The notes beneath the pieces are model-generated. The model did not search any database, had not been told where the DNA came from, and saw nothing but the letters and a program-made list of their open reading frames with translations. Below are positions 1 through 6,822 of a DNA stretch of 64,000 nucleotides, piece by piece (the stretch's first letter is position 1; each line of letters begins with the position of its first letter). The stretch comes from Acidimicrobiaceae bacterium (GTDB lineage: Bacteria; Actinomycetota; Acidimicrobiia; Acidimicrobiales; RAAP-2): the NCBI GenBank assembly GCA_003132165.1, contig PKWW01000050.1, forward strand, positions 11,612 to 75,611, in the 5' to 3' direction. The translations under genes and the position numbers were made by a program.

Positions 1-143
1 GTCGCTGGCTTGGCGATGCTCGCCGCATAGCCCACGAACGCCGCGGACGCGACGCCCGATCCCACGAGCACGGTCAGGGTCAGATTGCGTACACGCGCGA
101 ATCGGCGGTCGCGTTGTTGGGGGGTCCGGGTAGTGGGAGTCAT
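1..143 (-). CDS. N-terminal part of an unknown membrane protein (cut by window edge)
   Basis: Not in the ORF track because it is open-ended. On the minus strand an ATG at 143 opens a frame that reads without a stop to base 1, giving about 47 residues. The start is polar and basic (TPQQRDRRFARVRN), followed by a hydrophobic stretch (LTLTVLVGSGVASAAFVGYAA) that fits a signal anchor or first membrane helix, so the rest is probably exported or membrane-bound. It follows the histidine kinase gene in the same direction after a 102-base gap and has its own candidate regulator site at 202-219. It may be a target of this two-component system, as pepD is of mycobacterial mprAB, but there is too little sequence to name it. 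Confidence 0.6.
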   Translation of the reverse strand, partial: MTPTTRTPQQRDRRFARVRNLTLTVLVGSGVASAAFVGYAASIAKPA

Positions 144-201
144 CGATATTCGCTTTCAAAAGCATCTTGGCACGATGTTCTAAGGGGTCGGCAATGGGAC
201 C

Positions 202-219
202 TTAAGAAAATCTGAAATG
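202..219. promoter_or_regulatory. Tandem direct-repeat element, copy A (candidate response-regulator site)
   Basis: Reads TTAAGAAAATCTGAAATG, two related 8-base half-sites (TTAAGAAA, CTGAAATG) with a 10-base period. It lies about 59-76 bases upstream of the ATG of the distal gene. A near copy is found at 2364-2381 in the same orientation and at a similar distance from the response-regulator gene. Tandem half-sites with 10-11 base period are typical of OmpR/PhoB-family binding sites. The link to this regulator is an inference. Confidence 0.4.
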
Positions 220-245
220 TTATGAGCAGCGCTGAAATTCAGGTG

Positions 246-1592
246 CTAAAGGTCGTCGGGCTCACTCGGCAGTGAGATGGTGAAGCGGGCGCCACCAAGT
301 TCGGGGTCGCGGTCGACCGTGACGGTGCCGTGGAGTTCGGCGACGACCTGCGCGACGATGGAGAGCCCCAAACCCGATCCGGGCAGCGACCTCGACGATG
401 CGGAACGCCAGAAACGGTCGAAGACAAATGGCAGGTCATTTTCGTTGATGCCCGGGCCGCTGTCACTCACGATGATCGTGGCGTCCCTGGACGCGACAAG
501 GATGCGCCCGCCCGTAGGCGTGAATTTGACTGCGTTGGTGAGCAGGTTGCTGACGGCGCGCACGAGCCGGTCACGACGCCCCTCGATCGTTGATGGCTCG
601 ATGGACGTGTCGATCGTGATGTCCTTGATGCGGGCGTAGGTACGCGCGGTGTCGATGCACTCGTCGACGCATTCGTCGAGACGCAACGTCACTATCGGAC
701 CTTCGCTTCGCTCACCGCGGGCCAGTTCACCTAGGTCGGTAACCAGTGATGCCAACTCGTCTACCTGAGCGACCATGTCGTTGGTGAGTTGGCGCAGGTC
801 CTCGGGGTTCAGCTCGCTCGCTCGCGAGAGCACCTGGGCGTTCGTGCGAAGCGACGTCAGGGGAGTGCGCAGCTCGTGGCTGGCGTCCACGACGAGTTGG
901 CGCTGCAGCGTCTGGCTGTTCTCCACTGAACTGAGGAGTCGGTTGAAGACGCGGCGCAGGCGTCCGAGTTCGTCAGCGCCGCCCTCTGCAATGCGGTAGC
1001 GCATGTCGTTGGTCTCGGTGACCGTCTCAATCTCATTGGTGACCTCTTCGAGAGGGTGAAGCGCCGCTCGTGCCAGTATCAGACCCAAGACGAGCGCGAG
1101 GAGCAGTCCTCCGGCGGCGACGAACAACAGCGTGCGCACGAGGTTGCGTAGCTCGGTCACCTGGCCGGTGACGTTGACGACGAAGAGCTGCGCGGAAGTT
1201 GTAGGGACATCGCAAAGTCCCGTCTTGCAGAGGACCAGCGAATTGGCGGGGAGTGCGACGATGAGCTCACGGAACGACTGGTTGTTGATCTCGACGGTGC
1301 GAAGGAGGTCGCCGGACTTGCCATTGGCGTAGGCGCGAATCGTCGCGTCAATGGTAACGCCCGATGAAGGGAACGTCTGGCCGTTGGCGAAAACGATCTC
1401 GGTGTAGGAGCCGGTGAAGCGACCGTCGTTGTCGCTGGGGTTGACGGGCAGGTGCGAGGCCTGCAGCAGCGATTCGTCGACCGAGTGAAGGAGCGCGTTG
1501 CGGGTCGTGAGGAACGAGGCGCAACATGCGAGGATGACCGCGAGCGCGGCCGCCGCCACGGTGGCGGCGATGACCCGACTCCGAAATGTCAC
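246..1592 (-). CDS. Two-component sensor histidine kinase, MprB-like
   Basis: Membrane sensor kinase, 448 aa, that would phosphorylate the regulator encoded just upstream. A first membrane helix lies near residues 7-28, followed by an extracytoplasmic sensor region of about 125 residues with two cysteines near 122 and 127. A second helix lies at about 154-174, then a HAMP linker. The HisKA phosphoacceptor is H239 in DASHELRTPLTSL. The HATPase_c domain shows the N box (NLLTNAVKF, near 349-357), G1 (DSGPGI) and G2 (GSGLGLSIV). The GTG start overlaps the stop of the regulator gene by 4 bases, so the two are translationally coupled. The signal sensed cannot be read from the sequence. Confidence 0.95.
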   Translation of the reverse strand: MTFRSRVIAATVAAAALAVILACCASFLTTRNALLHSVDESLLQASHLPVNPSDNDGRFTGSYTEIVFANGQTFPSSGVTIDATIRAYANGKSGDLLRTVEINNQSFRELIVALPANSLVLCKTGLCDVPTTSAQLFVVNVTGQVTELRNLVRTLLFVAAGGLLLALVLGLILARAALHPLEEVTNEIETVTETNDMRYRIAEGGADELGRLRRVFNRLLSSVENSQTLQRQLVVDASHELRTPLTSLRTNAQVLSRASELNPEDLRQLTNDMVAQVDELASLVTDLGELARGERSEGPIVTLRLDECVDECIDTARTYARIKDITIDTSIEPSTIEGRRDRLVRAVSNLLTNAVKFTPTGGRILVASRDATIIVSDSGPGINENDLPFVFDRFWRSASSRSLPGSGLGLSIVAQVVAELHGTVTVDRDPELGGARFTISLPSEPDDL

Positions 1593-2290
1593 GAGTTGCG
1601 AAGCGCGTAACCAACACCGCGAACGGTTTGGATGAGTCGGGCTTCGCTGTCCTCTTCGAGCTTGCGACGCAGGTAGCCAATGTAGACGGCCAGCGAATTA
1701 GTGCCCGAGTCGAAGTTGTAGCCCCACACGAGGTCGAGAATCTGGTCACGCGTGAGCACTTGACGGGGGTGCTGCAGGAAGAGCTCGAGCAGGTCGAATT
1801 CGATCTTCGTGAGTTCGATGCCGCGAGCGCCGCGGTGGACTTCACGGGTCTGGGGGTTGAGCGTGAGGTCCTCAAAGCGCAGCACCGATTCGTCGCCTTC
1901 GCCGACGCTTCGACGGCGAAGCAGGGCGCGAAGCCTCGCCAGCAGCTCGGCGAGGTCGAATGGCTTCACGAGGTAGTCGTCGGCGCCGACATCGAGGCCC
2001 TCGACACGGTCGTTCACGGCATCCCTCGCCGTGAGCATGAGGATGGGCGTCGCGTCACCCGAGCGGCGGATGCGACGGCAGATCTCGAGCCCGTCGATAT
2101 CGGGCAATTGGAGGTCCAGGACGATTGCGTCGGGCGCGCGGAGCTGGATCGACTTAAGGGCGCTCGCGCCGTCTTCAAAGAGCTCGACGTCGTAGTTCTC
2201 CATGCGCAGTGCCCTTCCGAGGGCGGTACGGATCGCCCCGTCGTCATCGACGATTGCGATGTAGGAATTCGGTGTGGACGATATGGTCAC
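1589..2290 (-). CDS. Two-component response regulator, OmpR/MprA family
   Basis: DNA-binding response regulator of 233 aa, the usual length for the OmpR family. The receiver domain has the acidic pocket DDD near residues 15-17, phospho-acceptor D59 (VLDLQLPDIDG), T87 (LTARD) and K109 (LVKPFD). The C-terminal half is a winged-helix Trans_reg_C domain ending in the conserved VRGVGYAL. GTG at 2290 is preceded by GGAGAAAG about 9 bases away. It is first in the operon, followed by the kinase with a GTGA overlap. A tandem repeat at 2364-2381 in its upstream region suggests autoregulation. Confidence 0.95.
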   Translation of the reverse strand: MTISSTPNSYIAIVDDDGAIRTALGRALRMENYDVELFEDGASALKSIQLRAPDAIVLDLQLPDIDGLEICRRIRRSGDATPILMLTARDAVNDRVEGLDVGADDYLVKPFDLAELLARLRALLRRRSVGEGDESVLRFEDLTLNPQTREVHRGARGIELTKIEFDLLELFLQHPRQVLTRDQILDLVWGYNFDSGTNSLAVYIGYLRRKLEEDSEARLIQTVRGVGYALRNS

Positions 2291-2363
2291 GATGCAACTT
2301 TCTCCGGCAAAGGTGTTCAGGCTCTAGTGTTGCTTGTTGGCATTAACCTTCTCCAGTCATTCG

Positions 2364-2381
2364 CTAAGAATCTCTGAAGAT
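2364..2381. promoter_or_regulatory. Tandem direct-repeat element, copy B
   Basis: Reads CTAAGAATCTCTGAAGAT: two half-sites (CTAAGAAT, CTGAAGAT) with 10-base period. It shares TAAGAA-N2-TCTGAA with copy A at 202-219. It sits about 74-91 bases upstream of the response-regulator start and just upstream of the tRNA-Gln promoter, so it could act on either. Autoregulation by the two-component system is the simplest reading. Confidence 0.4.
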
Positions 2382-2398
2382 TGTTACGGTACATGTAG

Positions 2399-2474
2399 TG
2401 GCGGGTAGTTCAATTGGCAGAACGCCGGACTTTGAATCCGTAGGTTGGAGGTTCGAGCCCTCCCCCGCCAGCCA
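2399..2474 (+). tRNA. tRNA-Gln (anticodon TTG), CCA encoded
   Basis: A 73-base cloverleaf starting TGGCGGG, pairing with CCCGCCA, followed by discriminator G and an encoded CCA. The anticodon loop CTTTGAA gives anticodon TTG, which reads CAA (Gln). The T arm contains GTTCGAG. The top anticodon-stem pair (C27/T43) is mismatched. A -10 hexamer TACGGT at 2385-2390 lies right before the gene. It is the only gene between the two-component operon and the hydrolase. Confidence 0.93.
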
Positions 2475-2480
2475 GGACAT

Positions 2481-3368
2481 CTAGAGGCAAAACCGGTTGA
2501 GCAGGGCCGCCATCTCGAGCGGTGCGTCCCCCTGGATCGAATGGCCCGCGCCGACGACGTGCACGACGCTCGCGTGGGGGAGCCGGCGCAGTAACTCGGC
2601 CTCGTCGTCATCGTCGACGACCGATCCGGCCGCCATTCCGCGGAGCAGGGTCACGGGCATGCTCAGTTCGCTCAGTTGAGTCCACAGGTCGCCGAGGTCG
2701 GGGGCGGTGAGTTCGGACTGCGGGTGCTGCTGATGACGCCACACCCACGTGCCGTCGCTGCGTTCTAGGGCGTTGTGCAGGATTCCGCGCCGGAGCGACG
2801 AAATAGACCGAGTGGGGTTGTGGGCGACCGTGCGCTCGAGCAGAGCGTCGAAGTCGTCGAAGGATTTCGGACCATTCACGAAATCGGTGATGTGCCTCGC
2901 CTTGTCGGCGTTGACGCCGGGCGTGATGTCGACGAGTACCAGGGAACTGACGAGATCGGGCCGTTCGTGGGCGACGATCAACGAGACGATGCCCCCGAGG
3001 GACATACCGACGAGCGGTTGCGGTCCGTCGAGCAGTTGTTCGAGCGCGTGGATGACGTCGGTGGCGTGGCTCTTCGCCGCGGACCCGCCGTAGGGTGACG
3101 CGTCCGAGTGCCCGTGGTTGGGAAGGTCCAGTGCGATCAGCGGTCGCTGCAGGGCCAGAGCCAACGTGTCGAAGGTGTGCGCGTTCTGGGCCCCCCCGTG
3201 GATGAGCGTCAGTTCCGGTGGGCCGTCGCCCCACTGCAGTCCGCTTATCTGACGCAGTCCGTCGACGGCGACGAAGAAACGACGCACCGTCGGAATCGGT
3301 ACATCGAGGTCCCACTCGCTCAAGTTTTCGTGGAAGAGGGCGAACTCGTCGTAAGGGGAATTGGTCAC
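2481..3368 (-). CDS. Alpha/beta hydrolase
   Basis: Hydrolase of unknown substrate, 295 aa, cytoplasmic with no signal peptide. The oxyanion-hole motif HGGAQN lies near 58-63, the nucleophile elbow is GMSLGG (S123), an acidic residue follows in the later strand, and the histidine lies in GAGHSIQGD near the C-terminus. The GTG start at 3368 lies 7 bases after a minus-strand -10 hexamer TACGAT with no ribosome site, so it looks leaderless. It is divergent from glmU and shares promoter bases with it. A second, related alpha/beta hydrolase is encoded at 61666-62529. Confidence 0.85.
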   Translation of the reverse strand: MTNSPYDEFALFHENLSEWDLDVPIPTVRRFFVAVDGLRQISGLQWGDGPPELTLIHGGAQNAHTFDTLALALQRPLIALDLPNHGHSDASPYGGSAAKSHATDVIHALEQLLDGPQPLVGMSLGGIVSLIVAHERPDLVSSLVLVDITPGVNADKARHITDFVNGPKSFDDFDALLERTVAHNPTRSISSLRRGILHNALERSDGTWVWRHQQHPQSELTAPDLGDLWTQLSELSMPVTLLRGMAAGSVVDDDDEAELLRRLPHASVVHVVGAGHSIQGDAPLEMAALLNRFCL

Positions 3369-3374
3369 GTTTTG

Positions 3375-3381
3375 TATCGTA
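3375..3381. promoter_or_regulatory. Overlapping divergent -10 elements (glmU and alpha/beta hydrolase)
   Basis: The 7-base string TATCGTA contains TATCGT on the plus strand (3375-3380), 5 bases before the ATG of glmU. It also contains TACGAT on the minus strand (3381-3376), 7 bases before the GTG of the hydrolase. Both fit TANNNT and both spacings fit leaderless start, so one near-palindrome may serve both directions. Confidence 0.6.
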
Positions 3382-3385
3382 GAAG

Positions 3386-4498
3386 ATGACTGCTAAAGAT
3401 GTGAGGGTGACTCGTCCCACTTGTGTCGTCATCCTCGCCGCGGGCGAGGGAACCCGGATGCGCTCGGCGCGTCCGAAGCCTCTTCGCCACCTCTGCGGGC
3501 GGCCTATGGTCACCTACGTACTCGACGCGGCAATGCACGACGAAGTGCGCGCCACGGTCGTGGTCGTGGGCAGCGGCGCATCGTGGGTGGAGAACACATT
3601 GAAGGAGCGCGAGCGCGCCGACGCCCATTTGACCTTCGTTGAACAGATCGAGCAACTGGGTACCGGGCACGCGGTGTCGGTCGCGTTGCCGACCGTGATC
3701 GACGAGATCGGCGACACCGACGGCGACGTCCTGATCCTGCCCGGCGATACACCGCTGCTGCGCCACGCCACCGTTGGTGCGCTGCTGGCACGCCACCGCG
3801 AAAGTCAGGCAGCGCTGACCGTGCTGACGGCCTTCGTCGACAATCCCTTCGGATACGGGCGGATGATCTACGCGAAGGACGGTTCGGTCGCGCGAATAGT
3901 CGAGGAGCGCGACGCGAGCGATGACGAGAAGGAGATCGACGAGGTGAACACGTCGATCATGGTGGTGCGTGAGAGCCTGCTCGGGCCTGCACTGCGCCTA
4001 ATCGGCCGCCAGAACTCGCAGAACGAGTACTACCTGACCGATCTGGTCTCGCAGCTGCACGATGCCGGTCACCTCACGAGTTCAATGGTCCTGGAAGACT
4101 CGAGCGAGGCGACGGGGGTCAATGACCGCGCCCAACTCGCCGAGGCGGAGGCGGTCCTGCGCCAGCGGATCAACGAAAGTTGGATGAGGAGTGGGGTCAC
4201 GATGTGGGACCCTTCGCACACCTATATCGACGCCGACGTGCAGATCGAGCCTGACGTCTCGTTGTTACCCGGCACCGTGTTGAAGGGGCGCTGCGTGATC
4301 GAGCGAGGTGCCCAGATCGGGCCTAACGCGATGCTGACCGACTGCCACGTGGGCAAGAACGCCGTTCTGGGCACCGTCGAGGCGACCGAGGCGACCGTGG
4401 GTGACGACGCTCTCGTCAAGTCGTTTGTCGTAATCGGCAAGGGCTCGCACGTGGGTTCCGGCGACGTGATCGCGTCGTTTGATTTCCATACTCGATAA
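3386..4498 (+). CDS. glmU: UDP-N-acetylglucosamine pyrophosphorylase, GlmU lacking its acetyltransferase end
   Basis: GlmU normally acetylates glucosamine-1-phosphate and then makes UDP-GlcNAc for peptidoglycan. The N-terminal uridyltransferase is complete: LAAGEGTRMRS (residues 18-27), KPL (31-33), EQLGTGHA (89-96), GDTPL with metal-binding D121, and NEYYLTDL (213-220). Hexapeptide repeats begin near 280, but the protein stops at residue 370 where family members run to about 450-490. The segment with the catalytic histidine, GHLTYLGD and NYDG motifs is absent. Only 32 bases separate its stop from prs, and those contain the prs promoter, so this is not a frameshift. The product probably only uridylates, unless the acetyltransferase is encoded elsewhere. 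Leaderless start (TATCGT, 5 bases, ATG). Confidence 0.9.
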   Translation: MTAKDVRVTRPTCVVILAAGEGTRMRSARPKPLRHLCGRPMVTYVLDAAMHDEVRATVVVVGSGASWVENTLKERERADAHLTFVEQIEQLGTGHAVSVALPTVIDEIGDTDGDVLILPGDTPLLRHATVGALLARHRESQAALTVLTAFVDNPFGYGRMIYAKDGSVARIVEERDASDDEKEIDEVNTSIMVVRESLLGPALRLIGRQNSQNEYYLTDLVSQLHDAGHLTSSMVLEDSSEATGVNDRAQLAEAEAVLRQRINESWMRSGVTMWDPSHTYIDADVQIEPDVSLLPGTVLKGRCVIERGAQIGPNAMLTDCHVGKNAVLGTVEATEATVGDDALVKSFVVIGKGSHVGSGDVIASFDFHTR

Positions 4499-4518
4499 TC
4501 GGTTCCCGCCACACCTTG

Positions 4519-4524
4519 TACGCT
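4519..4524 (+). promoter_or_regulatory. -10 element of prs (leaderless)
   Basis: TACGCT lies 6 bases before GTG 4531, and no ribosome site precedes that codon. This supports 4531 over the upstream TTG at 4516 used by the ORF track. Confidence 0.55.
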
Positions 4525-4530
4525 GGCCTT

Positions 4531-5505
4531 GTGGAGTCTCTCGCTAAGCGTCGCCTCGTCATCGTCACGGGCCGCTGTCACCCCGAACTCGCCCAGGACA
4601 TCGCCGAGCAGTTGGGTATCGAGCTCACTGAGGCCAATGTCCGCGAATTCGCGAACGGGGAGATTCATTGCCGTTTCGACGAATCAATCCGTGGCGCACA
4701 CGTCTTCATTGTCCAGACGCACTCGTCGCCCGTGAATGTCGCGGTCATGGAACAGCTCATCATGATCGATGCCGCCAAGCGTGCGTCCGCGAAGAGCATC
4801 ACGGCCGTCATCCCTAACTACGGTTACGCGCGCCAAGACCGCAAGTCCGCGGGCCGCGAACCCATCACCGCCAAGCTGATCGCCGACATGCTCCAGACCG
4901 CCGGAGCGAGCCGAGTGCTCTCGGTGGATTTCCACTCGGGACAGATTCAGGGCTTCTTCGACATCCCCGTCGACCACCTGGTCGCCGCTCCGGTGCTCGA
5001 GGACTACCTGAAGGCCAACGCCAACCCTCACGAACTCGTGGTCGTCGCGCCTGATGCCGGTCGGGTGAAAGTCGCCGAGCGTTACGCGCAGCACCTCGGC
5101 TGCGATCTCGCCCTCGTGCACAAGACCCGTCCCCACGGCACAGCCAACGTCGCCGAGGCCCGCCACATCGTCGGTGACGTCGCGGGGCGCCACTGCGTCC
5201 TGATCGACGACATGATTGACACCGCGGGCACGATTGTCGCGGCGTGTGACCTGTTGAAGGCCCACGGGGCTGAGGAGATCTGGGTGATGGCGACCCACGC
5301 CGTCTTCTCGCCACCAGCGGTCGACCGTCTCTTCAATGCCCCGGTCAGCCGGGTCATTGTGACCGACACCCTGCCACTCGGGCCCGAACGGCGTTTCGAG
5401 AAGTTGGAGATCCTGTCGATTGCTTCGATCGTGGCAAACGCGATTTCCGCAATTTTTGAGGATTCCTCGGTATCTGACATCTTTGGCGGCGAGAACCTCC
5501 TGTAG
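4531..5505 (+). CDS. prs: Ribose-phosphate pyrophosphokinase
   Basis: Makes PRPP from ribose-5-phosphate and ATP, feeding purine, pyrimidine, His and Trp synthesis and, in actinobacteria, arabinan precursors. At 324 aa it has normal length. Motifs: flexible-loop region YGYARQDRKSAGREPITAK (about 98-115), VDFHSGQIQGFFD (132-144), and the PRPP loop VLIDDMIDTAGTI (223-235). It follows glmU as in mycobacteria and is followed by rplY. I chose GTG 4531 because of the -10 hexamer 6 bases upstream and because the family normally starts close to this point. Confidence 0.96.
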   Translation: MESLAKRRLVIVTGRCHPELAQDIAEQLGIELTEANVREFANGEIHCRFDESIRGAHVFIVQTHSSPVNVAVMEQLIMIDAAKRASAKSITAVIPNYGYARQDRKSAGREPITAKLIADMLQTAGASRVLSVDFHSGQIQGFFDIPVDHLVAAPVLEDYLKANANPHELVVVAPDAGRVKVAERYAQHLGCDLALVHKTRPHGTANVAEARHIVGDVAGRHCVLIDDMIDTAGTIVAACDLLKAHGAEEIWVMATHAVFSPPAVDRLFNAPVSRVIVTDTLPLGPERRFEKLEILSIASIVANAISAIFEDSSVSDIFGGENLL

Positions 5506-5534
5506 CTCGAGGGAGCAGTTGGCCCGCGTACGGC

Positions 5535-5540
5535 TAGACT
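5535..5540 (+). promoter_or_regulatory. -10 element upstream of rplY
   Basis: TAGACT sits 55 bases before the rplY ATG, in the 90-base gap after prs. It would give a leader of about 50 bases carrying the GGAGGAG ribosome site. No convincing -35 is visible. Confidence 0.4.
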
Positions 5541-5595
5541 TAAAACCCTGCGCGTGGCCCAGTTTGGGGCGCAGCCATTCGTTGGAGGAGTAGTT

Positions 5596-6192
5596 ATGTC
5601 ACAGGTCACGTTGCAAGCGTCGACAAGTCGATTGAAGGGTTCAAGTAACTCGCGTCGCCTGCGCTCATCGGGGTCGATCCCCGGTGTCGTCTACGGCCCC
5701 GGCGTCAGCCCGCTGCCCATCTCCGTCGACGCCAAGTCCTTTCGCACCGCGGTTTCGGGTGAGCAGGGCCTCAACTCGATGATCGAGCTCGAGGCCGATG
5801 GCAAGAAGTTCCTCGTCATGGCCCGTGAGATCCAGCGCCACCCCGTGCGAGGCACCGTCTCTCATATTGACTTCCAAGTCGTCGACCCCAACTCGACGGT
5901 CATTGCCGAGGTGCCGCTGCACCTCGTGGGCGACGCGGTCGAAGTTCGTCACGCCGACTGGGAGGTCGATCAGCAGATGTTCAGTATCGAACTGAAGACC
6001 CGACCCGACAAGATTCCTACGCACATCGACGTCGACATCTCGGCACTGAAGCCGGGTGACGCGATTCGCATCGCTGACGTCGTGCTGCCCGAGGGTGTCG
6101 AGCCGGCGGGCGACCACGCTCTGTCGGTCGTCACTACTCGCCAAGGTCGCATCGCCAAGCCGGCGGGCGGCCCCGAGTCCACCGCGGTTTAG
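5596..6192 (+). CDS. rplY: 50S ribosomal protein L25 (CTC family)
   Basis: Binds 5S rRNA in the large ribosomal subunit. At 198 aa it is the long two-domain CTC form: an N-terminal L25 domain (SSNSRRLRSSGSIPGVVYG, then IQRHPVRGTVSHIDF) plus the C-terminal TL5 beta domain (from about residue 97). The ATG at 5596 has a strong GGAGGAG site at 5584-5590, so the track start at 5554 is too early. It lies between prs and pth, the usual actinobacterial order. Confidence 0.95.
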   Translation: MSQVTLQASTSRLKGSSNSRRLRSSGSIPGVVYGPGVSPLPISVDAKSFRTAVSGEQGLNSMIELEADGKKFLVMAREIQRHPVRGTVSHIDFQVVDPNSTVIAEVPLHLVGDAVEVRHADWEVDQQMFSIELKTRPDKIPTHIDVDISALKPGDAIRIADVVLPEGVEPAGDHALSVVTTRQGRIAKPAGGPESTAV

Positions 6193-6198
6193 TTCGTT

Positions 6199-6822
6199 GT
6201 GGCGCTTCGGCGCTCACGTGACCAGAGCCGTCGGGGCGTCGCGAGTTCGCTCGTCATAGTCGGCCTCGCCAATCCCGGCGAACAGTATGAGGGAAGCCGT
6301 CACAACGTAGGCGGCGATGCCGTGCGTCTGCTGGCCGAGCGCCGGGGCGTACGCCTCACTCTGGAGAGCCGTCAGCGTGCGATGAGCGCGACCATTCAGA
6401 CCACGCGCGGTCCGGTGACAATCGCCGTGCCCATCACCTTCATGAACGAATCCGGCGCCGCGCTGGGGCCACTGCTGCGTCGTACGTCGTTGGATGATCT
6501 CTCGCGTCTGGTCATTGCCCACGACGAGCTCGATCTCGAGCCCGGTCGTCTCCAGCTCAAGCAGGGGGGCGGGCTCGCCGGCCACAACGGGCTTCGCTCG
6601 ATCGCCCAGACGTTAGGCACGCAGGATTTCGCGCGCCTACGCATTGGTATTGGCAAACCCCCGTCGAAGGAGCAGGGTGCGGACTACGTGCTGAAGCGTC
6701 CAACCGGAGCGCGAAAGCTCGCTCTCGCTCACAATGTCGCTGCCGCCGCGGACGCGCTCGAAAACCTGCTCGACTACGACTTCGACGACGCTCAGCGCCG
6801 CGTGAACGCTGCCCGTGACTGA
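6199..6822 (+). CDS. pth: Peptidyl-tRNA hydrolase
   Basis: Frees tRNA from peptidyl-tRNA dropped by ribosomes. It is 207 aa. Key residues are visible: N25 in GLANPG, catalytic H35 in SRHNVGG, N83 in FMNESG, D109 in IAHDELDL, and the GGLAGHNGLRS loop. The first 17 residues before LVIVGLANPG are longer than in most homologues. GTG 6199 is the only start codon in frame after the rplY stop, which is 6 bases away, so I keep it. It is coupled to mfd by an 8-base overlap. Confidence 0.95.
   Translation: MALRRSRDQSRRGVASSLVIVGLANPGEQYEGSRHNVGGDAVRLLAERRGVRLTLESRQRAMSATIQTTRGPVTIAVPITFMNESGAALGPLLRRTSLDDLSRLVIAHDELDLEPGRLQLKQGGGLAGHNGLRSIAQTLGTQDFARLRIGIGKPPSKEQGADYVLKRPTGARKLALAHNVAAAADALENLLDYDFDDAQRRVNAARD

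Noticed and set aside
4499-4530. Possible frameshift that would restore the missing GlmU C-terminus
   Set aside because: Only 32 bases separate the stop from the prs start, and none of the missing motifs appears in any frame downstream.
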